This document shows, piece after piece, positions 27,901 to 34,693 of a stretch of 64,000 nucleotides of DNA. The DNA comes from Lewinellaceae bacterium (GTDB taxonomy: Bacteria; Bacteroidota; Bacteroidia; Chitinophagales; Saprospiraceae). The stretch is taken from the NCBI GenBank assembly GCA_020636315.1, contig JACJYA010000001.1:62001-126000 (forward strand), written 5' to 3'. The position numbers and the translations under genes are program-made. Numbering within the stretch: position 1 is the first letter of the stretch; every line of letters begins with the position of its first letter. The notes beneath the pieces were generated by a model. The model worked only from the letters and a program-made list of their open reading frames with translations. It was not told where the DNA came from and ran no database searches.

Positions 27901-28631
27901 GCTTTGGCGATGAACTCGGCATCATCCGGGTGAATGAGGTCAACGGCGGGGTAAGCCCCTATCTGTACGGAGTTGACGAAAACCCGCTCAGTACCGTGCC
28001 GCAATTCACCAACCTCCCGATCGGAGCACACATGGTGCAGGTGCAGGATGCCAACGGCTGTATGTGGGAAGATGAAGAAATGGTAAACCAACCGGAACAA
28101 CTGATCGTAGAACTGGGTGATGATAAAGAGATCAAACTGGGCGATAGTGTACAGCTTTTTGCCCAGACTTCTTACCCGGTAGAGTTCTACAACTGGGCTT
28201 CACCGATAGACATCAATTGCGACAACTGCCCCGACCCGTTTGTCCGGCCTTTGGAATCGATGGCCTTCTCGGTTACTACTGTCGATGAGAATGGCTGCCG
28301 CGCAACGGACAGGATCACGGTTTTCGTCAACAGAAAACGCGATGTTTATATTCCCAACGTCTTCTCCCCCAATAATGACGGGCAGAATGATGTATTCCTC
28401 ATTTTCGGAGGAGATGAAGCGGTAGAAATCAAATCTTTCTACATCTTTAACCGCTGGGGTGAGCCCATGTTTGAACTGTTCAACTTCCCGCCCAACGACC
28501 CCACTTACGGATGGGACGGCACCCACCGGGGCGAACTGATGAACGGCGGGGTCTATGTTTATATGGCCGAGATCGAGTTCGTGGATGGCGTGGTGGAACT
28601 GTTCAAAGGAGATGTACTTCTGATGCGATAA
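21957..28631 (+). CDS. Giant T9SS type B adhesin with 30 two-cysteine repeats
   Basis: A 2224-residue surface protein. I start at ATG 21957, which opens the signal peptide MKKILLLLLSIMAAELAIAQ; a TTG 36 bp earlier lies in the hairpin arm. Residues 20-250 form a Cys-rich head (SCPGNMAPLAPFCSQACVLC, then a pre-peptidase-like and a PKD-like domain). Residues 252-1800 hold 30 tandem repeats of about 51 residues, consensus NLVEEICDGETYTVGTSGY, TTSGVYQDVL, GCDSIVNLDLTV, each with two Cys that could form one disulfide. Two SprB-like modules (VGTPPYQYTW, TGGTPPYSYFWSTGD) follow, then a type B gliding-motility-associated C-terminal domain at about 2127-2224 (VYIPNVFSPNNDGQNDVFL ... GGVYVYMAEIEF). It is probably a fibrous adhesin or a rail for gliding. 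Repeats 22-29 are nearly identical, showing recent expansion. Confidence 0.9.
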   Translation: MKKILLLLLSIMAAELAIAQQPPGSCPGNMAPLAPFCSQACVLCDIDGYIGMNVNQPVWEAPSTFCAPQFHSIQWIGFIAGSTSISFQISTLSCQTGNGLQAEIYQTTDCTSWTSVSNCDPGFTTTTLNASGLVPGNTYFFVIDGNGGDECEFQIDVLSGSATAPDVVGTPVINGPTNLCTGGNGMYSATGVSGAASYTWTLDGNIVGYDPQVQLGSLPTGSYQLCVQPANPCFGPGNSTCTTINVGPLPPENLNETLCFDELPFTYQGFSFSSQGSYNFSYTRPDGCEQPVNLNLNVIDPIPPTDIFADICLGEETYFFGGQAYGQTGVFPHIFTTADGCDSLVTLNLTAHPPTFTPLGFIDHCELLGPYIVGTTEISQQGDFTVTLTGYYGCDSIVAGYLNLTTPDLYVLDTTICEGEFIQVGQYIYSTSGNYQEEYTEPGGCQSMFNVTLNVYNPETTIDTTICPGETVTVGNSSYSSSGSYTKVLQAQYLGLGCDSTVFLNLTVIDPIVTNIQASICEGESYTLGPSTYTTSGNYSEVFTAANGCDSTVNLALTVHPNVETTIDTSICFASTFTVGDSTFAQTGNYSVLLQSAQGCDSTVFLNLTVKDAIITTLNESVCDGDSFSAGGMDFDMMGTYEVVLTAADGCDSTVVLNLDILNNPETTLNESICQGQSFQVGSSSYSLSGTYTDVFTAANGCDSTVTLNLNVIAPIVNNITRKICTGQSYTVGTSTYNQAGNYTDTLSNFIGCDSIVNLTLTIEDVIRDTLVTSICEGESYNVDGTLYTTTGFYDNDFVTASGCDSVFYLDLTVIPTRYTTLDEMICDGESFQVGSSTYTTTGNYQDLLTSVETGCDSIVSLNLTVLNVPRTSLTESICDGETYTVGTSDYTTTGVFVDTLGAANGCDSIVTLDLTVLDVPETNLVEDICDGEVYTVGTSDYTTSGNYTDVLVAANGCDSIVYLDLTVKDVPETFLVEEICQYETYTVGTSGYTTSGTYTDVLVAANGCDSIVHLDLTVFPERRRDLVISICNGSTYTVGSSTYNQAGNYIDTLASVVTGCDSIVTLDLTVTDFYEINLEEVICEFESYTVGTDVYTQTGQYTNMFISSDGCDSLVNLDLTVIPLPRTTLNETICDGESVSVGGIDYTLTGTFTDTLTSVASGCDSIVTLNLTVNEVFQTDLLEEICDGETYTVGTSGYTQTGVYQDVLTASNGCDSVVNLDLTVHPIPETNLVETICYGDTYPVGNSSYSTTGIYQDIIPSVTTGCDSIVNLDLTVRDEITTELTEVVCYGGDFTVGSSTYDATGTYQDILASVTGCDSIVTLNLTVRDEIRTGLEREICDGETYTVGLSDYTTTGIFVDTLTSLASGCDSIVTLDLTVHPIPVTNLDEAICDGETYTVGTSGYTTSGVYQDVLTSVVTGCDSIVNLDLTVHPIPVTNLTEVVCFGGSVPVGSNTYAATGTYQDVLTSVVTGCDSIVNLDLTVRDEIRTGLDQEICDGETYTVGTSGYTTSGIFIDTLASVATGCDSIVTLDLTVHPIPQTALVEEICDGETYTVGTSGYTTSGVYQDVLTSVVTGCDSIVNLDLTVHPIPVTNLVEQICDGEVYEVGLSDYTTSGTYQDVLSSVVTGCDSIVNLDLTVHPIPVTSLVEEICDGETYSVGTSGYTTSGVYQDVLASVITGCDSIVNLDLTVHPIPQTSLVEEICDGESYTVGSSTYITSGVYQDVLTSTLTGCDSIVNLDLTVHEVYDVELFEDICTGSEYQVGDSSFSEPGTYTQVLSSQEGCDSVVTLNLFVYPCELVYDRAITNVSCNGLSDGNFSFRLTVGTPPYQYTWQSLSGTGQSGSGTLDGNNLEALVDGLPAGNYRIEVVDSSPFNVSTSFTINISEPQPLDISMELSDYNNYNTSCNEESDGWIDASVTGGTPPYSYFWSTGDRNEDIDGLAAGTYGLTITDQNLCPDSANTALVAPPPLEARLAVTDPPCFGDELGIIRVNEVNGGVSPYLYGVDENPLSTVPQFTNLPIGAHMVQVQDANGCMWEDEEMVNQPEQLIVELGDDKEIKLGDSVQLFAQTSYPVEFYNWASPIDINCDNCPDPFVRPLESMAFSVTTVDENGCRATDRITVFVNRKRDVYIPNVFSPNNDGQNDVFLIFGGDEAVEIKSFYIFNRWGEPMFELFNFPPNDPTYGWDGTHRGELMNGGVYVYMAEIEFVDGVVELFKGDVLLMR
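22710..27357 (+). repeat. 30 tandem 51-codon repeats in the adhesin
   Basis: I counted 30 units, each with the pattern [IV]C.GE.Y.VG.S.Y..[ST]G.Y.[DE]....GCDS[IV]V.L.LTV. The first three and the last are the most divergent. The inner units around 26100-27200 share long nucleotide identity, for example the units starting near 26125, 26590 and 26895. Unit length varies by only a few residues (50-53), mostly in the insertion between the Y.DVL strand and GCDS. Confidence 0.9.
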
Positions 28632-28701
28632 ACGCTGCAATATATGGACTGATTTGCCTGGTGAGGCAGCAGGCATTATTGCAGGCCAATATTTTTCCCG
28701 T

Positions 28702-28736
28702 GCGAGGCCCATTTGCCCTTAGCAGATGGGCCTCGC
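28702..28736 (+). terminator. Hairpin after the adhesin
   Basis: A perfect 11-bp stem, GCGAGGCCCAT (28702-28712) with ATGGGCCTCGC (28726-28736), lies 70 bp after the stop. It has no T-run, so it is a weak or Rho-assisted terminator or an RNA-stabilising structure. Confidence 0.5.
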
Positions 28737-28796
28737 CTGTATTTCAGGCGGAAAATCCATATTTTAGGCCAGGATCGATAATAAAAACCTGAATCC

Positions 28797-29216
28797 ATGA
28801 ATAGAATAACCCTTCTCGCTATCCTTTTTTCAGCTGCCCTTACAACCTGTACCTCTCCTGCCGGAGGCCCGGTGGAAGGCCCTACCTGGAAGCTCGTATA
28901 TATGAACGGGGAGATACCGGAAGGGCTGAACATCACTGCCATTTTCCTGGACGGTAAAGTTACCGGCAAGGGCATTTGCAACCGTTATTTCGCCGATTAT
29001 GCTATCGACGGCGGCAACATTAATATCGGCACGGTTGGCGCCACCAAGATGATGTGCCCCGAACACGCCATAGTGGAAAGCCAGTATTTCGGTGCTTTGC
29101 CTAAGGCGCAACGATTCTCGGTAAAAGGAGAAACACTGAGCATACAATGTGCTGAAGCCAGTTTGCGCTATGTGAAAGGGGAGGCAAGCGAAGTAAGCAG
29201 CCGCGGGGAGGAATAA
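28797..29216 (+). CDS. META-domain (HslJ-like) lipoprotein
   Basis: A 139-residue lipoprotein with the lipobox LFSAALTTC (Cys at residue 18). The META domain is clear: WKLVYMNGEIPEGLNITAIF, FLDGKVTGKGICNRYFADYA, then GTVGATKMMCPEHAIVESQY and FSVKGETLSIQC. Compared with E. coli HslJ the conserved 'G.gGCN.y.g.y...g..i.......T.m.C' frame is kept. Family members are linked to heat-shock or drug tolerance and to surface protease inhibitors; the role here is unknown. It stands alone between the adhesin and convergent lipA. Confidence 0.85.
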   Translation: MNRITLLAILFSAALTTCTSPAGGPVEGPTWKLVYMNGEIPEGLNITAIFLDGKVTGKGICNRYFADYAIDGGNINIGTVGATKMMCPEHAIVESQYFGALPKAQRFSVKGETLSIQCAEASLRYVKGEASEVSSRGEE

Positions 29217-29294
29217 GCAAGTAGGCCGCCAAATTGAATGGTTCAATTGCTGGATTGTTAACCTTATTGTACCCGCCTAATTGCTTAACATTGG

Positions 29295-30167
29295 CTACAG
29301 ATGCCGCTCGGCATGGTAACTCGACCGCACCAGAGGAGCACTTTCCACGAAGGCAAAACCTTTTGATAAGCCCACCTCCTTATATTCCGCAAATTTATCC
29401 GGGTGTACGTATTCCACTACATCCAGGTGCATTTTGGTAGGTTGCAGATACTGGCCGATGGTCAGTACGTCACACCCATGCTCCAGAAGGTCATCCATGG
29501 TTTTATAGACCTGCTCGTCGGTCTCACCCAGGCCGACCATAATACCGGATTTGGTGCGCTTGCCAAAGTCTTTGGTTCGCTGTATCTGTTCCAGGCTCCG
29601 GTGGTACTTGGCCTGTGGGCGTACTTTGCGATAGAGAGCCTCCACCGTTTCCATATTGTGGGAGACGACTTCCTGCCCGGCGCTGATCATGCGCTCCAGG
29701 GCCCACCAGGTAGCGCGCACATCGGGAATGAGGGTTTCAATGGTAACGTGGGGAGTGTGCTCTTTTACAGCGCGAACGGTCTGGTACCAGATCTCAGCGC
29801 CACGGTCTTTGCGCTCGTCGCGGTTTACAGAGGTGATAACGGCGTGTTTTACCCCCATCAGGCCGATGGCCTCCGCCACCCGGCGAGGTTCATCCTCGTC
29901 GTATTCGGGCGGCCGGCCGGTCTTAACAGCACAGAAGGAGCAGGAACGAGTGCAGGTATTGCCCAGAATCATAAAGGTAGCAGTACCGGCGCCCCAGCAT
30001 TCGCCCATATTAGGGCAGTTGCCGCTCTGGCAAATGGTGTGCAGGTTGTAATCGTCCACCAGGGAACGAACTTTCTTATAACTGGGGCCAATCGGCAGCT
30101 TGACGCGCAGCCAATCGGGCTTTCTCTTTCTCGGTTCTTTTTTATCTACTATCGGTAGTTCGAGCAT
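29295..30167 (-). CDS. lipA: Lipoyl synthase
   Basis: A radical-SAM enzyme of 290 residues that inserts two sulfurs into octanoyl-E2/H-protein to make lipoate. The auxiliary [4Fe-4S] cluster ligands are Cys46, Cys51 and Cys57 (CQSGNCPNMGEC), and the radical-SAM CxxxCxxC is Cys72, Cys76 and Cys79 (CTRSCSFC). Other family motifs are HAVITSVNRDERKDRGAEIW, KSGIMVGLGETDEQV, LTIGQYLQPTKMH and the C-terminal VRSSYHAE whose Ser binds the auxiliary cluster. The start is preceded by GAGAGGAG, an unusually good Shine-Dalgarno match for this phylum. It is expressed alone, with no lipB beside it. Confidence 0.96.
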   Translation of the reverse strand: MLELPIVDKKEPRKRKPDWLRVKLPIGPSYKKVRSLVDDYNLHTICQSGNCPNMGECWGAGTATFMILGNTCTRSCSFCAVKTGRPPEYDEDEPRRVAEAIGLMGVKHAVITSVNRDERKDRGAEIWYQTVRAVKEHTPHVTIETLIPDVRATWWALERMISAGQEVVSHNMETVEALYRKVRPQAKYHRSLEQIQRTKDFGKRTKSGIMVGLGETDEQVYKTMDDLLEHGCDVLTIGQYLQPTKMHLDVVEYVHPDKFAEYKEVGLSKGFAFVESAPLVRSSYHAERHL

Positions 30168-30311
30168 ATTCTCCTCTCATTAATTACGATTCGCCCGGCA
30201 AGCCAGGCAGTATCCGGCAACAGGATGAATTTACGGCCAGATGGCCTTCGTATGGGTAATAACAAGCAACAGCTCATAGAGTTTGAACCGGCTGCTTAAC
30301 GGAAGTAGAAT

Positions 30312-31130
30312 TTACCAGCGTTTACCCAGTTGCAAATTTATGTACAGGTTTATAAAAACAGACTTGTTTTCCGGAGTTTCCACCAGGCTGGACTCCGCCA
30401 TGATGGGCACGTCCCTGAAATAAGCATCCACCATTACTCCCGCTTCGATGGCTTTGACGAATTCATCAAAAGCCCCCCAGTCAAAATGAACGGCGAACTT
30501 CCCGTGCAGGCCCGGCATAACAGAGATCTCTCCCAGCCCTTTGGAAAAGCCTGAAGAGCCATAGATGCGGCTGATGTCAAGGAATGTACTGGCATTCTCC
30601 TCAGAGAATTTCTCGCTCCGGATCGTAAAATCATCGAATGGCCCTGTTTCAGAGGAACGCACCAGCTCCAGGTAATAAGGCTTGAGCAGGCCCAGGGAAG
30701 GGCCGCCCTCATAGCTCAGGCCCACGGCAAGGCCTTTCCGTTTGGCCTTTTCCGAGAGATACCTCTTTTCTCCTATGCCTCCCCGAAGGACGAGAAAATT
30801 ATTCTGCTTGCCAAATATAAAGGCCCTGGAAACGCGCGATGCAGCCGGAGTCTGAAAGTCAAAACTCTGCCGAAATTCTTTGTCGTGCTTGATCTCACCG
30901 ATCTCGATATTGAAAAAACGGGTGAGGTAATAAGTCTTCAGGCGGGCGAAGTTGACACCGAGAGCGAAGCCGTTGGTATGGATCTTCATATCCACCGTGA
31001 ATTCGTGATCATAGACAATCCCTTTGGATTCGTCATAGATATTCTGTTCGGCGTCGTATGTTTGCTGGGCAGTCAACGGGAGGCACCCCACAACCATGAG
31101 CAACGCGACAAGGTAATTCTTCTGGGCCAT
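30312..31130 (-). CDS. Predicted outer-membrane protein of unknown function
   Basis: A 272-residue protein with a signal peptide (MAQKNYLVALLMVVGCLPLT, cleaved before QQTYDA). The mature part is rich in alternating strands: FTVDMKIHTNGFALGVNFAR, FFNIEIGEIKHDKEF, NFLVLRGGIGEKRYL, GLAVGLSYEGGPSLGLLKPY and, near the end, KSVFINLYINLQLGKRW, which finishes with an aromatic residue as outer-membrane barrels do. It resembles a conserved hypothetical family of Bacteroidota that I cannot name. It lies upstream of lipA on the same strand with 144 bp between, so it is probably a separate unit. Confidence 0.6.
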   Translation of the reverse strand: MAQKNYLVALLMVVGCLPLTAQQTYDAEQNIYDESKGIVYDHEFTVDMKIHTNGFALGVNFARLKTYYLTRFFNIEIGEIKHDKEFRQSFDFQTPAASRVSRAFIFGKQNNFLVLRGGIGEKRYLSEKAKRKGLAVGLSYEGGPSLGLLKPYYLELVRSSETGPFDDFTIRSEKFSEENASTFLDISRIYGSSGFSKGLGEISVMPGLHGKFAVHFDWGAFDEFVKAIEAGVMVDAYFRDVPIMAESSLVETPENKSVFINLYINLQLGKRW

Positions 31131-31477
31131 AATTTTTTTTCTTAAATAGTATTACATTCAAAGGGCACAAAGGTTCAACTTAAGCCCCGTTAAAGGGGAA
31201 TGGAGGGCTGAATTGATAAAACATCAGTCAATTTAGTAAAATTAACGGATAAAATACAGATGCAGGTGCATTCATCCCGATTTGGTTTGTCAGAAAGATG
31301 GCCGGGAGGGCTTGATCAGGTAGCCGGACAGATTTGGGTTCCCATCAGATGGAGATGGGGCCCCGGAGTTTCGTTCCTGTGTTCCCCCGGCTCATTTATT
31401 TTTGGAAAATCCTTCAATAATGGCCATAAAGCGTAGAAATCATATTACCTTTCTGGGAAACCCGCCCGAACTCCGGA
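31131..31477. other. Divergent spacer
   Basis: The region separates two divergent genes. A -7-like TACCTTTC at 31446-31453 faces the deacetylase gene, and a minus-strand AACCTTTG near 31168 may serve the outer-membrane protein. A small hairpin (CCCCGTTAAAGGGG) lies near 31184. Nothing coding is seen. Confidence 0.4.
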
Positions 31478-32797
31478 ATGAAGATACTGGTTTATGCCCC
31501 ATCTTTAAGCCCCCGGGTGAAATACGCTTTTCACCTGCTTTTCCGTTCCTGTCTGAAGGCTGATTATGAGTTGGTGGACAAACCGGAGCATTACGCCTCT
31601 GCCGGAGGCCCAAGGGTCAATTACAGTCCTGCCCCTTTGTCCGAAGGAGAATTGTGGTTGCCGGCCGGCAACCTGCTTTGGGAGGAAGGCATCAGAGAAC
31701 AGGCTCCCGAAGTATTCCGGCACGACGGGCTCCCCGCTTTTTTCAGGCTGGAATACCCCGGGGCCGCGATGCCCTTTGACCTGCCTGCTCTTGCATTCTA
31801 CCTGGCCAGCCGCTACGAAGAGTATCTCCATTTTGAAGCGGACGCCCACGGCCGGTTTCCCGCCAGCCAGAGCCTGGCTTTCCGGGAGGGTTTCCTCGAA
31901 CAGCCCCTTGTCAGCCAGTGGGCTTTCCGCTTGGGAAAAATGCTGGAAGAACGCTTTCCGGGCCAGGCCATTCACTACCCTGCTTACCGCTTTCTGCCCA
32001 CCTACGACATTGACATGGCCTGGGCCTACCGCCATCGCCCTTTGTGGCTGAATCTGGCCGCAACCCTTCGTTCGCTCGCCACTGCCCAGTGGCCAATGGC
32101 CCTTGAACGGCTGGCCTGCCTGCTGGGTAAAAAAGCTGACCCTTTTGACACTTTTTCTTACCTGAAAACCCTTCACCGCTCCAAAGGCACATCGGCACTT
32201 TTTTTCTTCCTTTTAGGAGATACTAACCGGTACGATAAAAACGCCTCCCCAAATCACCCCGCAATGCGGCAACTGATCACCCAACTGGCCGACCGGCGGC
32301 CGGTGGGGCTGCATCCTTCCTACCGCTCCAACTTCAGGCAGGGCCAGTTGCACAAAGAGGTGCTCCGCCTGAAGAAGATCACCGGCGAAAATGTATCCCG
32401 CAGCCGGCAGCATTTTTTGCTCCTCCGCTTTCCGGAAACCTACCGCCGCCTGCTGAAGGAAGGCATCCGGGAAGATTACACCATGGGCTTTGCCGATGCC
32501 GTCGGTTTTCGGGCAGGAATGGCTGGGCCATTCCGGTGGTACGACCTCGGGGCGGAAAAGGCTCAGCCTCTGACTATCTTCCCTTTTATGGCTATGGATG
32601 TGACACTGCGCCGCTACATGAGCCTTTCGCCGGAGGAGGCCTTCGCCCGCCTGCAACACTTATGCGGGCAATGCCGGGAAGTTGGCGGTTTTTTTATTAC
32701 ATTATGGCACAATAGCTCCTTTGCAGAAGAACACGGCTGGCAGGGATGGCGTGAAATGTATGAAAAGATTATATCCTTCGCCCGTGAATCAGAATAA
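31478..32797 (+). CDS. Polysaccharide deacetylase-family protein (DUF7033-type N-terminus)
   Basis: A 439-residue cytosolic-looking protein. The N-terminal half resembles the domain that precedes NodB-like deacetylases in Bacteroidota (MKILVYAPSLSPRVKYAFHL, PALAFYLASRYEEYL). The C-terminal half has the deacetylase motifs: the catalytic Asp pair in FLPTYDIDMAW, the His motif in PVGLHPSYRSN (H-P-S-Y), and DAVGFRAGMAGPFRWYDL, corresponding to the 'fR.P' region. There is no signal peptide, so it probably acts on a cytosolic or lipid-linked sugar during cell-envelope polysaccharide synthesis. Whether it is an active deacetylase is not settled by sequence. It is followed 66 bp later by upp behind its own promoter. 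Confidence 0.75.
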   Translation: MKILVYAPSLSPRVKYAFHLLFRSCLKADYELVDKPEHYASAGGPRVNYSPAPLSEGELWLPAGNLLWEEGIREQAPEVFRHDGLPAFFRLEYPGAAMPFDLPALAFYLASRYEEYLHFEADAHGRFPASQSLAFREGFLEQPLVSQWAFRLGKMLEERFPGQAIHYPAYRFLPTYDIDMAWAYRHRPLWLNLAATLRSLATAQWPMALERLACLLGKKADPFDTFSYLKTLHRSKGTSALFFFLLGDTNRYDKNASPNHPAMRQLITQLADRRPVGLHPSYRSNFRQGQLHKEVLRLKKITGENVSRSRQHFLLLRFPETYRRLLKEGIREDYTMGFADAVGFRAGMAGPFRWYDLGAEKAQPLTIFPFMAMDVTLRRYMSLSPEEAFARLQHLCGQCREVGGFFITLWHNSSFAEEHGWQGWREMYEKIISFARESE

Positions 32798-32807
32798 ATT
32801 AAGAACG

Positions 32808-32815
32808 TATATTTG
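32808..32815 (+). promoter_or_regulatory. -7 box TATATTTG of upp
   Basis: A perfect TAnnTTTG lies 49 bp before the upp ATG and 11 bp after the stop of the preceding gene, so upp is expressed separately. Confidence 0.55.
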
Positions 32816-32863
32816 TGCTCCGGTTTTTGAATTATTAATTTTTAACCATACCAGGCCACTGCA

Positions 32864-33523
32864 ATGATCTACAACTTAAGTGAAACCAACTCCATCGCCA
32901 ACCACTTCATCGCTGAGATCAGAGATGCCAGGATACAGAAAGACAGCATGCGGTTCCGCCGCAACCTGGAACGAATAGGCGAAGTACTGGCCTACGAGAT
33001 CAGCAAAGAGCTGGATTATCAGGAAAAGGACGTCGAAACCCCGCTTGGGGTGGCCAAGGTCAGCGTGCCGTCAGGCCGGATAGTGCTGGCAACCATTCTG
33101 AGGGCTGGCCTGCCCCTCCACCAGGGAATGCTGAACTATTTCGATTACGCCGGGAATGCATTCGTCTCCGCTTACCGGAAACACCATAAGGACGGCACAT
33201 TTGATATCCGCCTGGAATATATTTCCTGTCCCGTTCTGAATGACGCCGTTCTGATCGTTTCTGACCCTATGCTGGCCACCGGCGCCTCTATGTCACTGGC
33301 CACCAAAGAACTCCTGGAGTTCGGCACCCCCAAACAGATCCACTTCGCTACCGCCATCGCCTCCCAGGCAGGGCTGGATCACGTCCGGCGGATCTTCCCC
33401 GAAGCCTTCGTCTGGATGGCCGCCCTGGACGAAGAACTGACGGGAAAAGCCTACATCGTCCCCGGGCTGGGTGATGCAGGCGATCTCAGTTATGGCGATA
33501 AAGGCCTGGGAACAGAAGACTGA
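32864..33523 (+). CDS. upp: Uracil phosphoribosyltransferase
   Basis: A 219-residue salvage enzyme that makes UMP from uracil and PRPP. The conserved stretches are ILATILRAGLPLHQGML, the PRPP loop in VLIVSDPMLATGASMSLATK and the uracil-binding C-terminal region IVPGLGDAGDLSYGDK. The protein is slightly longer at the N-terminus than the E. coli enzyme and carries the Bacteroidota-type start MIYNLSETNSIANHFIAEIR. It is monocistronic, with its own promoter and a bidirectional terminator downstream. Confidence 0.93.
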   Translation: MIYNLSETNSIANHFIAEIRDARIQKDSMRFRRNLERIGEVLAYEISKELDYQEKDVETPLGVAKVSVPSGRIVLATILRAGLPLHQGMLNYFDYAGNAFVSAYRKHHKDGTFDIRLEYISCPVLNDAVLIVSDPMLATGASMSLATKELLEFGTPKQIHFATAIASQAGLDHVRRIFPEAFVWMAALDEELTGKAYIVPGLGDAGDLSYGDKGLGTED

Positions 33524-33540
33524 ACAGGAAAATTCTTCCC

Positions 33541-33589
33541 AAAAAAATAAAGGGCAACCCGGGATCGGGCAGCCCATTATTTTTTTTAG
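33541..33589. terminator. Bidirectional terminator between upp and the curlin-like gene
   Basis: A 10-bp imperfect stem (33552-33561 with 33566-33575) is followed by ATTATTTTTTTT on the plus strand and, read on the minus strand, by TTTATTTTTTT. It serves both convergent genes. Confidence 0.75.
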
Positions 33590-33610
33590 AGGTAGTACCT
33601 CGATTTTTTC

Positions 33611-34600
33611 TTATTGCTGGCTAACACTGACCGTGTTGCTGTCGGAGTTGAATTCGATCTGAACGTCGCTGTGGTTATCGTAGCCCGCCTGAAGAACCTC
33701 TACGTTGTTGAAGTCACTATCGTTGTAGATGTCAACATGAGAGTCTTGCTCTTCGCCACTCTGAGCAACCGATACGGAGTTGCTCTGAGAATTCCAGCGA
33801 ATATGTACTTTAGACTCCTGCTCATCGTCATTCTGGTTAACCATTACGATGTTATCGCTGGAACCGCTGGTGATCTCAACTTCAGAGTAATGCTCTTCGT
33901 CATTCTGGCCGACGGTGACGGTGTTGCGGTTGCTGAATCCTTCGATCAGGATCTCCGATTCATGGTCATCTCCATCCTGAGTGAGGGTGACGATGTTTTC
34001 GCTTGATTCGTCATTGATCTTAACGTCCGAATCGTGGTCTCCACTCCAGCGCTGATATACTGACACCGTGTTGAAACTGGAGCCGTCGGTGATCTCTATG
34101 TCGGAGTCATTGTCTTCTCCATTCTGCTGGACATAAGCCAGGTTGAAGCTGCTGAAGCCGGTGATATCCACATCAGACTCCTGCTCCTCTCCCGCCTGAA
34201 GGACGGTGACGGCGTTGAAGACAGATTGTTCGTGAATGTCCACATCGGATTCGTTGTTGCCCAGGCCATTCTGCCTCACAAAAACAATGTTATTGTCGGA
34301 CATACCGGTGATATCTACATCCGATTCGTTTTCTTCACTCAGCTGCCTGACCTTTACATCATTGAAGCTGCTTTGATCGATATCCACTTCACTGGTGTTG
34401 TCCTCCTCCCTCTGGATCACACTTACCATGTTATTGGAAGAGAAGTTGGTAAGGTCGGCATCACTGTATTGGTTTTCACCTTTTTGCTTGACCTCCACTG
34501 TGTTGTTATCGGAATCGTTGAGGATCTCTACTTCAGAGACATTAAGCTCGTCTTCATCCTGTTTCTGCTTAACGGTTACAATATTGCCGCCACTTTCCAG
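33611..34600 (-). repeat. About 14 curlin-like 23-residue repeats
   Basis: The repeat period of about 69 nt is visible throughout. Each unit has one Asn-to-Gln strand (NTVTVGQND) and one acidic strand (SEVEITSGS), joined by turns with Asp, Glu, His or Gly. Confidence 0.7.
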
Positions 34601-34693
34601 CGAAATGGTGATGTCGGACTGGTTCTCAGTTTGGGCAAATATGGTTCCGGTTACAAAGAATGCTGCTGCGAAAAGTAATACGTGCTTTTTCAT
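33611..34693 (-). CDS. Acidic curlin-like repeat protein
   Basis: A 360-residue secreted protein. The ATG at 34693 opens the signal peptide MKKHVLLFAAAFFVTGTIFA. The rest is about 14 repeats of 22-24 residues with the pattern N-x-V-x-V-x-Q-x-G-x4-SD-V-x-I-x3-S-x2, for example SSFNLAYVQQNGEDNDSDIE and SENIVTLTQDGDDHESEI. The Asn, Gln and Gly ladder positions match the curlin repeat of CsgA/CsgB amyloids, but the turns are filled with Asp and Glu, so the protein is strongly acidic. No csgEFG-like genes are nearby. It is probably an amyloid-like surface or matrix protein, possibly calcium-binding; no GGxGxD (RTX) motif is present. The ladder is inferred from sequence. Confidence 0.75.
   Translation of the reverse strand: MKKHVLLFAAAFFVTGTIFAQTENQSDITISLESGGNIVTVKQKQDEDELNVSEVEILNDSDNNTVEVKQKGENQYSDADLTNFSSNNMVSVIQREEDNTSEVDIDQSSFNDVKVRQLSEENESDVDITGMSDNNIVFVRQNGLGNNESDVDIHEQSVFNAVTVLQAGEEQESDVDITGFSSFNLAYVQQNGEDNDSDIEITDGSSFNTVSVYQRWSGDHDSDVKINDESSENIVTLTQDGDDHESEILIEGFSNRNTVTVGQNDEEHYSEVEITSGSSDNIVMVNQNDDEQESKVHIRWNSQSNSVSVAQSGEEQDSHVDIYNDSDFNNVEVLQAGYDNHSDVQIEFNSDSNTVSVSQQ

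Noticed and set aside
31421..31500. Alternative upstream ATG start before the deacetylase
   Set aside because: The frame from 31421 is different from the deacetylase frame and has no recognisable product.
33611..34693. RTX-type calcium-binding protein
   Set aside because: No GGxGxDxUx nonapeptides; the period of about 23 residues and the N/Q ladder fit curlin-like repeats better.
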